DNA of 64,000 bases from Paracoccus fontiphilus (GCF_017356265.1 NZ_JAFNAW010000015.1:1-64000), one strand, 5' to 3'; counted from the stretch's first letter, positions 16,551 to 26,090 are shown. The notes: generated by a model from the sequence alone, not told the origin. A program made the numbers and translations.

Positions 16551-17724
16551 GGAGTCCCCTTTGCCGCGGCGCCTGGCCGGCAAGTTCATGGTATATTGCG
16601 GTAACGCGGGTGATATGCGTGTCCACCCCGTAGCTGGTCCGGGCCTCGGCCTGGGCGGCGCGGGCGATGCGGCCAGCAAGGCCGGGATCGGTCGCAAGCC
16701 GCAGGGCAGGGGCCGCAAAGGCCCTGGGCGGGTCGGGATCGACCAGGAAGCCCGTGCGGCCGTCCTCGATTGCCTCGGGGTTGCCGCCGTGATCGGTCGC
16801 GATGACGGGGGTGCCGACATTCATCGCCTCGATCAGGGTCCGGCCGAAGGGTTCGTTCAGCGCCGTGATCAGAAGCGCGTCAAGCCCCGCCAGCCAGGTC
16901 TCGGCCGGGCTGCGAAAGCCCATCAGGTGGATGCGGTCCGCGATCCCGTGCTGCCGCGCAAGATCGAGGCAGGCCTCGTCCAGCTTCTCCTGGGGGTTTT
17001 CGGGCCGTCCGAAGATCAGGCCCGCCACCGGCCGTTCCGACTGCCGGGCGATGGCCGCGACCGCCTCCACGAAGTGGTCCGGCCGCTTGCGGCGGTTGAG
17101 GATGCCCATCCAGCCCAGCAGCAGCGTGTCGGGGGCCAGCCCCAGATCGCGCAGGATCATGTCGCGCGCGGCAGCCCGGTCGGGTGTCCGGTCCGAAAGC
17201 TCGAAGGGGCTGCGCACCACCTCGACCCGGCCCGACACGTCGCGCAGGGGCCGCGAGGGCATGGCGAAGCGCGACACGGTCAGGATTCGGTCGGCGACAA
17301 AGGGCGCGATGCGGTTGACGCCGAAGGCCGTGGGATCGCCCCGGTGGTGCCAGACCATGCGGCAGCCCGCCAGGCGCGCCGGTGCGGCCCAGGTGACATG
17401 CATCCGCCCGTCATTGGTATGGACGATGTCGATGTCCAAGTCGCGCAGATAGCGGCGCATCCGGGGCAGCACGCGGATCGCATAGCGGAGCGGCCCGACA
17501 TCGCGCCCGTCGCGGCTGTAGCGCGGCGCAAGGATGCCGCCCCCCTCCCACAGGGTGAACTCGCGCGCCTCGTCGCGCAGCCGCTGCGCCAGTTCGCCGT
17601 CGCGGTGCAGCAGGACCAGCGGCCTGACCCGGTCGGGGTCCAGCCCGTCGATCAGCTTCAGGGCCGAGATGTGGCTGCCCCCGAAGGTGTCGCCGACGAA
17701 GGGAAACAGCACCCGGATCACCAT
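16537..17724 (-). CDS. Family 4 glycosyltransferase
   Basis: A 395-residue GT-B glycosyltransferase with an N-terminal GDTFGGSHIS loop and the donor signature EPFGRTLIE (E291 to E299). It ends within the start of the sulfotransferase gene, so the two are probably made together. It begins immediately beside the stop of the export protein gene. It would add one sugar of the repeat unit; which one is unknown. Confidence 0.83.
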   Translation of the reverse strand: MVIRVLFPFVGDTFGGSHISALKLIDGLDPDRVRPLVLLHRDGELAQRLRDEAREFTLWEGGGILAPRYSRDGRDVGPLRYAIRVLPRMRRYLRDLDIDIVHTNDGRMHVTWAAPARLAGCRMVWHHRGDPTAFGVNRIAPFVADRILTVSRFAMPSRPLRDVSGRVEVVRSPFELSDRTPDRAAARDMILRDLGLAPDTLLLGWMGILNRRKRPDHFVEAVAAIARQSERPVAGLIFGRPENPQEKLDEACLDLARQHGIADRIHLMGFRSPAETWLAGLDALLITALNEPFGRTLIEAMNVGTPVIATDHGGNPEAIEDGRTGFLVDPDPPRAFAAPALRLATDPGLAGRIARAAQAEARTSYGVDTHITRVTAIYHELAGQAPRQRGLHAQA

Positions 17725-18957
17725 TCACTTGCCTCCTGCCAACGGCGTTGCCGCCTCGTTGACCTTCATCATCACATTCAGGGTGCTGCCCGCCGGCAGA
17801 AGCTCGGTCGGCTGGAACAGCCGTTGTTCCTGGTCGGGCGTGCGGGGCGTCACCACATATTCGGGCACCAGCGGGTCGATCCCCGGCACCGGCATCGCCC
17901 CCGCCGACACGGCCGAGCTGTAAAGCGCCGTCGCGGTGGCAAGCCGGGTTTCGTTGGCCAGGATCTCGCCATTGACCTGGCGCAACTGGGCCAGGAAATC
18001 GGTGCGGGCCTGTTCGGTCACGTTCAGTTCGTCGCGCGTCGCCTGGTTCAACTGCTGCTCGGCCACCAGGCGGGCGTTTTCCAGATCCAGCCGCTTGCTT
18101 TCCAGGTCGCTCAGCTGCGTGGACAGGGCCGTGACGCGCGCGTTGGCGGCAAGGCCCTGGTCGCGCAGTTGCTCCATGCCGCCCAGGTCGGCCGAGATCT
18201 GCGCGATCTGGCTGTCGCGCAGGCTGATCTGCTGCTCGAAGCGCTGGATCTGCTCGGTCAGGACGTTGCGCAGTTCCCCGAGGCTTTCGGTCTGCGCGCC
18301 GCGGGACGCGCGGTTCGCGGCGAACAGCGCCGCGCCGACCGGCTCCAGCGGGGTTTCGTCGGTCGTGCGCTGCGCATCCGCCGCGGGCGCGGACAGGTCG
18401 GCAAGCTCGGCCTCGAGCCAGGCCTTGGTCTGCCGAAGCTGGGCAAGGGCGTCGCTGGCCATCTTCACCTCTCCGCCATAGATGGCGGCGCGATCCGGCG
18501 CGCCGGCGGCGACCCCTGCGGCAGGGCGCAGCACGCCCCCGGCCAGGGCGATGGCCTGCTGCACCGTCATGCCGGGCTGGTAGGGATAGGCCCCCGGCGC
18601 GGTCACGGCCCCCAGGATGTAGATCGGCGCGTAGGTGCTGACCTCCAGCGAGATCTCGGGCGGATTGCCGGTGCCGACCTTCTGCTGAAGCCGCAGCGAG
18701 ATGTCCCGGGCCAGCGTGGCAATGGACTGGTCCGCCGCCGGAACCTGCCCGATCAGGGGCAGGTGCAGGTCCCCCTCGGGGCTGATGCGATAGGTGCCGT
18801 TGATCCCGTCCCAGGCCAGATACAGGCCCTCGTCGGCCTTCCAGAAGGCCGCGCGCAGCGTCAGCTGGTCCTGGGGGTTCAGAAGATAGGGATCGGCCCG
18901 AAGGAGGGTCGGCAAGGCGGCAAGGCCCAGGGCCAGCAGAAGTCCGGCGGTTCTCAT
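17725..18957 (-). CDS. Polysaccharide export outer-membrane protein (Wza-type OPX)
   Basis: A 410-residue periplasmic or outer-membrane protein. A signal peptide (residues 1 to about 21, cut near LRA-DP) is followed by a Poly_export domain, an SLBB-like domain around VTAPGAYPYQPGMTV, and a long predicted coiled coil in about residues 190-330. It should form the outer-membrane exit for the polymer with the PCP protein at 22925. The mature N-terminus has no lipobox Cys, unlike Wza. ATG 18957 overlaps the polymerase stop (ATGA); longer frames to 19218 lack a signal peptide. Confidence 0.87.
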   Translation of the reverse strand: MRTAGLLLALGLAALPTLLRADPYLLNPQDQLTLRAAFWKADEGLYLAWDGINGTYRISPEGDLHLPLIGQVPAADQSIATLARDISLRLQQKVGTGNPPEISLEVSTYAPIYILGAVTAPGAYPYQPGMTVQQAIALAGGVLRPAAGVAAGAPDRAAIYGGEVKMASDALAQLRQTKAWLEAELADLSAPAADAQRTTDETPLEPVGAALFAANRASRGAQTESLGELRNVLTEQIQRFEQQISLRDSQIAQISADLGGMEQLRDQGLAANARVTALSTQLSDLESKRLDLENARLVAEQQLNQATRDELNVTEQARTDFLAQLRQVNGEILANETRLATATALYSSAVSAGAMPVPGIDPLVPEYVVTPRTPDQEQRLFQPTELLPAGSTLNVMMKVNEAATPLAGGK

Positions 18958-20213
18958 GTCTGTCTCTGGTTGAGGGCGGGGGCGCGTTCCGAAAGGGCGC
19001 TGGCCCCCAGGGTCATCAGCAGGATCAGGGGGACGTTCCAGAACCGGCCGTAGAAATGCGGAAAGGTGTTCAGCATCAGCGCATAGATCAGCAGCACGGC
19101 CAGGATCAGCGTGCCGATGACCCGCATCCGCGACGAGGCGAGGCAGACCAGGCACAGGTAGAGGCCCGCGATCAGCAGCAGCACCAGCCCCAGGAGCGAC
19201 AGGATGCCCCCTTCGCACAAGAGCAGCAGGTAGGTGTTGTGGACCGGCGCCTGGAACACGCTGATGAGGCGGAACTGTTCGGCGCCCAGGCCGATCAGCG
19301 CGTTGTCGCCCGCGATCTGGAAGGCCTCCTTGACCAGTTGCAGGCGGTCGGTGAAGGTTCCCGCCGCGTTCAGGTCGCCGGATGTCAGCGCCCCCAGCAC
19401 GCGTTCCTGGAAGATGGGCGGCAGCATGGCCGTGCCCTTGATCATCAGGACTGCCGTGCCGACTATCACGATCAGCGAGAAGATCGAGACCAGCCGGGGC
19501 GAGCCCGAAAACACAACCAGCACCAGAAGGCCGATCGCGGTGCAGCCCAGCCCGGTGTTCGATCCGGTCAGCAGGATGCCGTAGCCGACGATGCCCAGCG
19601 CCAGCAGCAGCGACAGCAGGGTCATGCGCTGCAGCAGGTACATGCCGCAGGCCAGCGTGGCGGTGATCGCGCCAAGGGCCGCCAATTCGTTCTCGCGTTC
19701 CACAAGCGACCGCATCCGCCCCGAGATGGACATGAAGTCATAGGCCGGGTCGGGGCCGGTCACGTGCACGACATAGAAGCCGAACAGCATGACCACGCAG
19801 ATGGACAGGATCAGCACCTTGACCAGCATCAGCGCCTGTTCGCGCGACCGCCCGCCCAGGACCAGCGGCAGGATGAACAGGGCGAAGGTGTATTGCCCGA
19901 CAACCGTCACGGTTTCCCACACCACCGCCGCCGCGATGGAACTGATGATCAGCCCGGTGACCAGCAGCCCGTATCCCCCCATCCAGATCGGCGTCGCATC
20001 GCCGAAGGGGCGGGTGGGAATGCGGCCCTGGATGGTCATCAGGAACAGGCAGGCCAGGGCTGCGGCGTCCGAAGCGGTGAAATAGACGAAGTCCAGCCGG
20101 AAGTGGTTCATCGGCGACAGGAAGACCGTCAGCGCCGCGCAAAGCAGCTCGGCATTCTCGATCCAGGCGGGCCGCCTGGATTGCGCGGGCTGGATGGCGG
20201 ACACCATGGTCAT
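18954..20213 (-). CDS. O-antigen polymerase/ligase-like membrane protein (Wzy)
   Basis: A 419-residue protein with about ten to twelve transmembrane helices and a large periplasmic loop in the second half, containing GLGAEQF and PVHNTYLLLL. The HN pair in that loop is typical of the Wzy_C/O-antigen ligase family. It would join flipped repeat units in the periplasm. Start codon ATG 20213 overlaps the flippase stop; ATG 20207 is an alternative two codons on. The order flippase-polymerase-export protein supports the polymerase role over ligase. Confidence 0.82.
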   Translation of the reverse strand: MTMVSAIQPAQSRRPAWIENAELLCAALTVFLSPMNHFRLDFVYFTASDAAALACLFLMTIQGRIPTRPFGDATPIWMGGYGLLVTGLIISSIAAAVVWETVTVVGQYTFALFILPLVLGGRSREQALMLVKVLILSICVVMLFGFYVVHVTGPDPAYDFMSISGRMRSLVERENELAALGAITATLACGMYLLQRMTLLSLLLALGIVGYGILLTGSNTGLGCTAIGLLVLVVFSGSPRLVSIFSLIVIVGTAVLMIKGTAMLPPIFQERVLGALTSGDLNAAGTFTDRLQLVKEAFQIAGDNALIGLGAEQFRLISVFQAPVHNTYLLLLCEGGILSLLGLVLLLIAGLYLCLVCLASSRMRVIGTLILAVLLIYALMLNTFPHFYGRFWNVPLILLMTLGASALSERAPALNQRQT

Positions 20214-21544
20214 GCGCCGGACCTCATGCGGGCAAGGCGGCGCAGCGTCAACCAGCAGCAGATCGCCAGCCAGATCGCGTTCGTGACCAGATGCGTGGCC
20301 GCCGCCCCCTCGATGCCCATCGCCCGTGTCATCGGCACAAGGATCGCGAAGAAGATGATGGTGGTCAGCAAGGTCACGCGGGACAGGGCGCGGGCAAGTC
20401 CGATGGCCAGCATGGCCGGGCCGAACATCATGCCCGCCAGGTAGAAGGCCACCGCGATGGCCTGCACGGTGACGACCGGCACCGCGTCCTCGAAGCCGGG
20501 GCCGAACACGTTGACCAGGATCGCCTGCATGTTCGCGATCACGACCGCCAGTCCCGCCACCTCGGCCGCGATCAGCCCAAGGGTGACCAGGGCCACGAAG
20601 CGGCCCAGCTTGGCCACCTGGTTGCGGGCGACCATGCGGGTCAGTTCGGGATAGACGACCTGGCTGAAGGGCCGGCCGATGCGCAGGGCCGCCTCGCCGA
20701 TGCGGCGGGCCAGCTGATAGAAGCCGATGGCCGCCGCCGGCAGCATCGGCGCCAGCAGGATGATGTCCAGGCGCTGCGTCATCTGGCGCAGCATCACGTT
20801 GAGATTGCTGTTCCACAGCAGGGCCAGGAAGCCCGGGTTCTCGGCAAGGGCGGCGGACGGGCGGATGGCGGCAAGCCGGTGCCCGTGCCTCCGCATCTCG
20901 CGCAGGGCCATGACCATGGGCAGCAAGCCGTCGGCCAGTGTGACAACCGCAAGGATCAGCACGAAGGCCCACAGGTCGGCGCCCGCCAGCCAGGCCAGCG
21001 CGATCAGCGTCATCCGCAGCAGCGCCGTTCCCGCATCCGTCATCGCCAGGATGTCGAAGCGGTCATAGATCCGCAGGGCGGCGATGCCGGTCGGGCGCGG
21101 GGCAAGGATCAGCGCCGCCGACGAGACGGCCAGCATCAGCACGCCGTCCTCGGCGGGCATCCCCATCCACCGCGCGGCAGGCCCCGCCAGCAGGATCGCG
21201 ACGCTTCCCGCCAGCAACCCGCCCGCCAGATCCGCCCAGAGCGACAGCGACATCAGCCGCCCGAAGCGGGGGGCATCCCTGTCCTCCAGCGCCTGGGTGC
21301 CGTAGAAGACGGCCGCCTGCCAGGGTTCGACATGCAGGAACCGCGCCGTCAGCCGGGTATAGGCCTCGATCATGGCCAGATAGCCAAGCGCCGCCGGCCC
21401 AAGCGTCCGCGCCGTCAGGCCCAGCGAGACCAGCCCCAGGACCGAAATCCCCGCCTGCGAGGTGAAGATCCAGGCAAGGTTCTTTCCCAGGCGCCGCAGC
21501 AGCGTGGACGAGGGCGCGAGGCTGGGCGAGACGGGCGCGGTCAT
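20210..21544 (-). CDS. Lipid-linked oligosaccharide flippase (Wzx-like, MATE/MOP superfamily)
   Basis: A 444-residue polytopic protein with about twelve to fourteen helices and the arrangement of polysaccharide transporters of the MOP superfamily (SQAGISVLGLVSLGLTART in the first helix). It should move undecaprenyl-pyrophosphate repeat units to the periplasmic face. ATGA overlaps join it to the lyase-like gene before and the polymerase after. The upstream open frame to 22270 is only a shadow of the lyase gene. Confidence 0.85.
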   Translation of the reverse strand: MTAPVSPSLAPSSTLLRRLGKNLAWIFTSQAGISVLGLVSLGLTARTLGPAALGYLAMIEAYTRLTARFLHVEPWQAAVFYGTQALEDRDAPRFGRLMSLSLWADLAGGLLAGSVAILLAGPAARWMGMPAEDGVLMLAVSSAALILAPRPTGIAALRIYDRFDILAMTDAGTALLRMTLIALAWLAGADLWAFVLILAVVTLADGLLPMVMALREMRRHGHRLAAIRPSAALAENPGFLALLWNSNLNVMLRQMTQRLDIILLAPMLPAAAIGFYQLARRIGEAALRIGRPFSQVVYPELTRMVARNQVAKLGRFVALVTLGLIAAEVAGLAVVIANMQAILVNVFGPGFEDAVPVVTVQAIAVAFYLAGMMFGPAMLAIGLARALSRVTLLTTIIFFAILVPMTRAMGIEGAAATHLVTNAIWLAICCWLTLRRLARMRSGA

Positions 21545-22950
21545 TGCCCTGGCGCCTCGATGTCGCCCGCAAGCCCCGCAAGCCAGGTCTCGACCTGGGA
21601 CAGGCCGCTGGCCGGGTTGATCGCCCAGATGTCGTCGGCCTTTTGCGGGTCGAGGCCGTTCGAGGTCTCGTAGGGGTCGGGCAGGCCGTCGCCGTCGCCG
21701 TCGGGCGCCGCCGGACGGAGGACGGGGTCGGGCCAGCCTTCGACCTGGTCCACGCTGTCGATGACCTTGCCCTGGCAGCGGGCCAGGTTGCGAAGCGCGG
21801 TCTTGTCCAGTTCGTCGCGATGGCTGCGGTCGGGAAGGGCGTCGCCCGTGGTCCTGGGCAGTTCCTCGGGCAGCCTGCCGGGGTCCATGACGGGCGCGGA
21901 CAGCGGCGGGCCGTTGCGGATCTCGTGGATCAGGGCCGAGGGGCTGAGGATCGCGAGCGGCTGGCCGCTTTTGCAATAGCGCGACAGGTTCTGTTCCGCG
22001 ATCACCGAGATCAGGTGATCGGGAACCCAGTCGAAGACCTGCACCGCCTCGGGCGGGGGATCGACCGTCGATGGTCCGGCCATCGCCAGGTTGCCGACAT
22101 AGCTGATGCGCGCGTTCCCGGCCAGGTCGTAGAATTCGCCGAACTGGCTGATCGGGTCGTAGAAGATGTTGTTGATCACCTCGACAGGGCCGATGTCGGT
22201 CGCCTTCAGGTCGGGCATCCGGTCGCGGTGATGGGCGAAGATGTTGCGCCACAGCGTGATCCGCCCGCAATCATAGCCCTTGCCCTCGGTCGAACAGACC
22301 AGCGCGCCCTTGGAATGCGCCCCGTCGGGATGGTTGGCGTTGTCCAGGCTGAAGGCCAGCAGGCTGTCGGCCAGCGTGATGTCCGAGGCCACCCCGCCCG
22401 AGACATGGACGTTGAAGGTCTCGTCCGGGGCGAAGGCCATCGACAGGTTACCCAGGTAGACGCGGCTTGCATCCTCGACCGTCAGGGCATCGACGGTATT
22501 GCCCTGGCCCGCGCCTTCACCGGGGCGCAGCTTGAGGAAGCGGATGACGACGTCCTGCGCCTCCTTGACGATCAGGGGGCTGTGATCGGCCTCGCGCAGC
22601 CTGATCTGGATGCCGCTGCCCGGCGCGGTCTGGCCCGCGACATAGACCTGCGAGCCGACCATGATCGGGCTGTCCAGTTCGATCGTGCCGTTGACGCGGA
22701 AGACGCAGATGCGCGGCCCCTGGGTCTTTTCGGCGCAATCGCGCAGGCTGCCCCTGCCCTTGTCGGCCAGGGTCGTCACCTCGACAAGCTTGCCGCCGCG
22801 CCAGCCCGTGGCCCCCTTGCCAAAGCCCTCGGCGCCCGGAAAGGCGATGTCCTGCGCCACGGCGGAACCGGCGGCCCAGCCCAGCAGCAGGCACAGGCCT
22901 GCCGCGGTCAAGCGGGCCGGACGGTCAGAAAGTGCGGCCAGATCCACCAT
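21541..22950 (-). CDS. Secreted pectate-lyase-like beta-helix protein
   Basis: A 469-residue protein with a signal peptide (cut near AVA-QD around residue 33) and a PL1-like parallel beta-helix: FPGAEGFGKGATGWRGG at the start, then VFRVNGTIEL, and SKGALVC and RNIFAHHRDRMPDL further on. The C-terminal DGDGDGLPDPYE is a calcium-binding thrombospondin-3-type loop. Family members cleave uronan chains by beta-elimination. Lying between flippase and chain-length genes, it probably trims or releases the cell's own polymer. It overlaps the PCP gene by 26 bases. Confidence 0.82.
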   Translation of the reverse strand: MVDLAALSDRPARLTAAGLCLLLGWAAGSAVAQDIAFPGAEGFGKGATGWRGGKLVEVTTLADKGRGSLRDCAEKTQGPRICVFRVNGTIELDSPIMVGSQVYVAGQTAPGSGIQIRLREADHSPLIVKEAQDVVIRFLKLRPGEGAGQGNTVDALTVEDASRVYLGNLSMAFAPDETFNVHVSGGVASDITLADSLLAFSLDNANHPDGAHSKGALVCSTEGKGYDCGRITLWRNIFAHHRDRMPDLKATDIGPVEVINNIFYDPISQFGEFYDLAGNARISYVGNLAMAGPSTVDPPPEAVQVFDWVPDHLISVIAEQNLSRYCKSGQPLAILSPSALIHEIRNGPPLSAPVMDPGRLPEELPRTTGDALPDRSHRDELDKTALRNLARCQGKVIDSVDQVEGWPDPVLRPAAPDGDGDGLPDPYETSNGLDPQKADDIWAINPASGLSQVETWLAGLAGDIEAPGQ

Positions 22951-24781
22951 GATCCGCTATGCCCCCGCGATTGTGTTCGATTGAATTGATGACCGTGCCG
23001 ACCACGTTGACGCCGCTGACGATCAGGCGCTCGACCGCTGCGGCAAGCGCGCGGGTGCTGGTCTTTCCCATGCTGACGACGACCAGGGCCTCGTCCGCAA
23101 GCCCGCCAAGCCGGCCCGTGTCTGCCGACAGCATCGCGGGCGGCGTGTCGAAGATGATGAGGTCGTATTCCTCGCGCAGCGGCTTGAGGACCTTTTCCCC
23201 GAACTGTTCCACCATGCGGGGATTCCAGCGATCCGCGATGTTCAGCGCCAGAAGCGACAGGCCGTTGCCGTCCTCGACCTTCTGGATGGCATCGGACAGG
23301 GGCAGGCGCTTCATCAGCAGGTCCTCGATGTTGACGCGCTGCCCCGTGACGCCCAGCAGGCGGAAGGTTTCCGGGCGGCGCTGGTCCAGGTCCACCAGCA
23401 GCACCCCCAGGCCGTCCCGCGCCGCCGTCACCGCCAGCGAGGCCGCGATCGTGGACTTGCCTTCCCGCTGCATGGGCGAGGTCACCATCAGCACGCGCTT
23501 GCCGCGATGGTTGCTGGAGTTGGTCAGGATGGTCAGCAGGGCCCGCAGCGATTCGGCAAAGGCGCTGAAGCGGGGGATCATCAGAACCCATCCCGGCATC
23601 CGCAGCTGCATCGCGCCGCGCGAACGCACCCGGGGGATGTTGCCCATGGTGGGAAGCCCGGTGATCTCGCGTGCCTGTTCGCTGCTCCAGACCTGGCGGC
23701 TCATCGAGTTCAGCAGAAGCGCGACCAGGAAGGCCAGGATGAAGGACCCCGCGAAGGCCACGGCCAGCGTCGCGGGCCGGTTCGGGAAGGACGGGCGCGT
23801 CGGAACCTCGGCCATGGTGACCTGGCGGGCGCTTTGCGACACGAAGTCCAGCTGCGGTTCAAGCTCGTTCAGGCGCTCGGTCGCGGTCTGGTAGCGGGTC
23901 GCCAGCAGGTCGACGACGCGTTCCTGGCGCTTGCGGGCAAGTTCGGCCCGGGTCCGCGCGGCCAACTGCTCTTCGTAGAGTTCGAGGGCCTCCTGCCTGC
24001 GGGCGATTTCCTCGGCATTGCGCGGGTCGCCCTGCAGGACCGCGATGATGTCCGCGGCGTTGTTGCGTTCCGCCAGAAGCTTCGTGGGCAGGCTTGCATC
24101 GTCCAGGTTGTTCGACCGGATGATGTCGCCAAGCGCCTGTTCGGATTCGGACAGGTCCTGGCCCAGCTGCTCGACCCGGTTGCGCAGGAAGCTGACCCAG
24201 GTTTCCAGCTGCACCTGATCATCGCGTGACGACCGCGTGATATAGGCCGTCACGACGGTGTTCGCGATCCCGGCCGCAAGTTCGGGCGAATCGGCGGTGG
24301 CGGTGACGTTCAGCACCAGGCTCTCGCCGGTGCGGTAGATAGTATAGGACGCCAGAAGCCGGTCCAGCACGGCGGCCTTCTGTTCGGGGGTCAGCTTGTT
24401 GGGATCGGCCTCGCCGATGAAGGCCTTGTTGTCGAACAGATTCAGCGATTCGGCGACGCTGGCCGCGAAGTCCCGCGACCGCAGGATGTCGATCTCGGTC
24501 TGGACGCGGGCCGACGTGACGTCAAAGGCTTCAAGCTGCGAATTGGCGCGGCTGACCCGCGTTTCCGACACCGTCAGCGCCATCGCGGCGGTCGAGGTAT
24601 AGCTGTTCGGCGTCCGCATCAGGATCGCCGTCGTGGCCCCCATGACCAGGATGATCACGATCACCATGGGCCAGAACTGGCGGCGGATCAGCCAGCCCAG
24701 GTCGGACAGGCCGATTCGCGGGCCGGAAGCGCCTGTGCTGGCGGGCAGCGCAGGGGCGATGATTTGTCGTTCCATCGTCAT
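22925..24781 (-). CDS. Chain-length/export ATPase (Wzc/ExoP-like), no tyrosine tail
   Basis: A 618-residue inner-membrane polysaccharide co-polymerase. The Wzz domain lies between two transmembrane helices (about residues 35-55 and 340-360), with periplasmic coiled coil between. The cytoplasmic kinase-like domain has Walker A SPMQREGKST near residue 435, Walker A' VLLVDLD and Walker B LIIFDTPPA. The C-terminus ends GGIADHGGSGRTF, without the Tyr cluster that BY-kinases autophosphorylate. No Wzb-type phosphatase is nearby. It should set chain length and drive export with the OPX protein. Its stop lies inside the start of the lyase gene. Confidence 0.87.
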   Translation of the reverse strand: MTMERQIIAPALPASTGASGPRIGLSDLGWLIRRQFWPMVIVIILVMGATTAILMRTPNSYTSTAAMALTVSETRVSRANSQLEAFDVTSARVQTEIDILRSRDFAASVAESLNLFDNKAFIGEADPNKLTPEQKAAVLDRLLASYTIYRTGESLVLNVTATADSPELAAGIANTVVTAYITRSSRDDQVQLETWVSFLRNRVEQLGQDLSESEQALGDIIRSNNLDDASLPTKLLAERNNAADIIAVLQGDPRNAEEIARRQEALELYEEQLAARTRAELARKRQERVVDLLATRYQTATERLNELEPQLDFVSQSARQVTMAEVPTRPSFPNRPATLAVAFAGSFILAFLVALLLNSMSRQVWSSEQAREITGLPTMGNIPRVRSRGAMQLRMPGWVLMIPRFSAFAESLRALLTILTNSSNHRGKRVLMVTSPMQREGKSTIAASLAVTAARDGLGVLLVDLDQRRPETFRLLGVTGQRVNIEDLLMKRLPLSDAIQKVEDGNGLSLLALNIADRWNPRMVEQFGEKVLKPLREEYDLIIFDTPPAMLSADTGRLGGLADEALVVVSMGKTSTRALAAAVERLIVSGVNVVGTVINSIEHNRGGIADHGGSGRTF

Positions 24782-25944
24782 GTCGGAGCCTCGGAAAGGG
24801 CGGACGGGCGATGCGACAGGGCCTTGCGATAGACCTTGGCGTGATCGCCGGTATAGGTGTCCAGGGACAGCAGGGCCTCGACCCGCTGGCGCGCAGCCTG
24901 GCCGATCCGCTGCCGGTCGGCGGCGGGCATGGACAGGATGCGGGCCATGGCGTCGGCCAGGGCCCGCGGCTGGCCGGGCGGCACCACCAGTTGCGGGTCG
25001 CCGACCATCCAGGCGCAGTCGCCCATGTCGGTGGTGATGCAGGGCACGCAGGCCGCCATCGCCTCGCCCAGGGCAAGCGACTGCGCCTCGCCCCAGGCCG
25101 AGGACAGGGCGAAAAGGTCCAGGCCCGGCACCAGCCGCGCGATATCATTGCGGGCGGGCAGGGTGGTCAGGTGTTCGGCGACCTGCAGCCGCCGCGCCTC
25201 GGCCTCGGCGGGGCTGCCGGCATGTCCGTGCCCGATCAGGACCAGGTGCAGGTCCAGCCCCGCCTGGCGCAGCAGGGCGACGGCGCGCACCAGCGAGACA
25301 TGATCCTTCATCGGATGGGCGCGCGCCACGTTGCCGATCAGCAGCGTGCCGGGCCCCGTCCCGCAGATCGCCCGCAGCCGGTCCGCTGCCTGCGGGTCGG
25401 GCCGGAATTCCGCGCAGTCGATGGCATTGGGGATCAGCGTGTCATTTTGGTCCGAGAACCCGATCCGGCGGTGCTGCCGGCGCGCCACCTCGGAGCAATA
25501 GGTAATATGGTCCGCCGACCCGGACATTCTGGCCATGACCTGCAGGATCATGCGCGTCGCGCGTTTTTCCTGTTTCAAATCAGCCAGAGAATGATGAATG
25601 CCCCAAACCAATGCGGGCTTTTGCCGCATCAATTTGCGCGCAATAGTTGAAACAAGGCATCCGTGATACATCCAGCCATGGATAACATCGGGCCGCATTC
25701 GATCCAGTTTCCGCGCCAGCCGCACCGCCGCAGCGGGTGCCGAGGCCAGATTGCGCATATCCACGGTAGAAACCGGCACGTTCAGCGCCGAAATCATTTC
25801 GGAAACGGGACCATGCGGCAAGAGAGAGATTACGTGCTGATTCGCGGCCCCATCGCCCAGGGCCCGCAAATAACGGTAGAGCATGATCTCTGCCCCGCCG
25901 ACATTTGTACCGGTAACAACATGCGCAACAAACGCCATCTTCAC
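24778..25944 (-). CDS. Family 4 glycosyltransferase, first gene of block B
   Basis: A 388-residue GT-B glycosyltransferase starting with a VVTGTNVGGAEIML loop. The donor-binding region is near SLALGEAMAACVP, with one Glu changed relative to the common EX7E form (SSAWGEAQSLALGE keeps both acids at a shorter spacing). Its 5' third is AT-richer than its neighbours. It is the first gene of the minus operon and its promoter must lie in 25945-26090. It is coupled to the PCP gene by an ATGA overlap. Confidence 0.8.
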   Translation of the reverse strand: MKMAFVAHVVTGTNVGGAEIMLYRYLRALGDGAANQHVISLLPHGPVSEMISALNVPVSTVDMRNLASAPAAAVRLARKLDRMRPDVIHGWMYHGCLVSTIARKLMRQKPALVWGIHHSLADLKQEKRATRMILQVMARMSGSADHITYCSEVARRQHRRIGFSDQNDTLIPNAIDCAEFRPDPQAADRLRAICGTGPGTLLIGNVARAHPMKDHVSLVRAVALLRQAGLDLHLVLIGHGHAGSPAEAEARRLQVAEHLTTLPARNDIARLVPGLDLFALSSAWGEAQSLALGEAMAACVPCITTDMGDCAWMVGDPQLVVPPGQPRALADAMARILSMPAADRQRIGQAARQRVEALLSLDTYTGDHAKVYRKALSHRPSALSEAPT

Positions 25945-26007
25945 AAAACCCAGTCCACTCGTAACTTTTCACAGGCAGTCTGAAATCTTTACCGGGATCA
26001 TACTATC

Positions 26008-26020
26008 GCCTAAATCTTGC
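26008..26020 (-). promoter_or_regulatory. Second copy of the 13-base motif
   Basis: Read on the minus strand this is GCAAGATTTAGGC, identical to 1317-1329. It sits in the 146-base AT-rich gap between the divergent blocks B and C. On the plus strand a weak sigma70-like pair (TTTACC, 17 bases, TAAATC) overlaps it, so a bound regulator could affect both directions. Confidence 0.4.
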
Positions 26021-26090
26021 ACGGCGACAAAAAAAATGCCTATTCTTGAAAAACTGTGTCGTTAGTTCCTCGGTATGTTCCGGTTTAGTC

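Noticed and set aside
16459-19053. Open frame of 864 codons on the plus strand across sulfotransferase, glycosyltransferase and export genes
   Set aside because: Spans several real genes on the other strand; the protein is His/Arg/Gly-rich with no domain.
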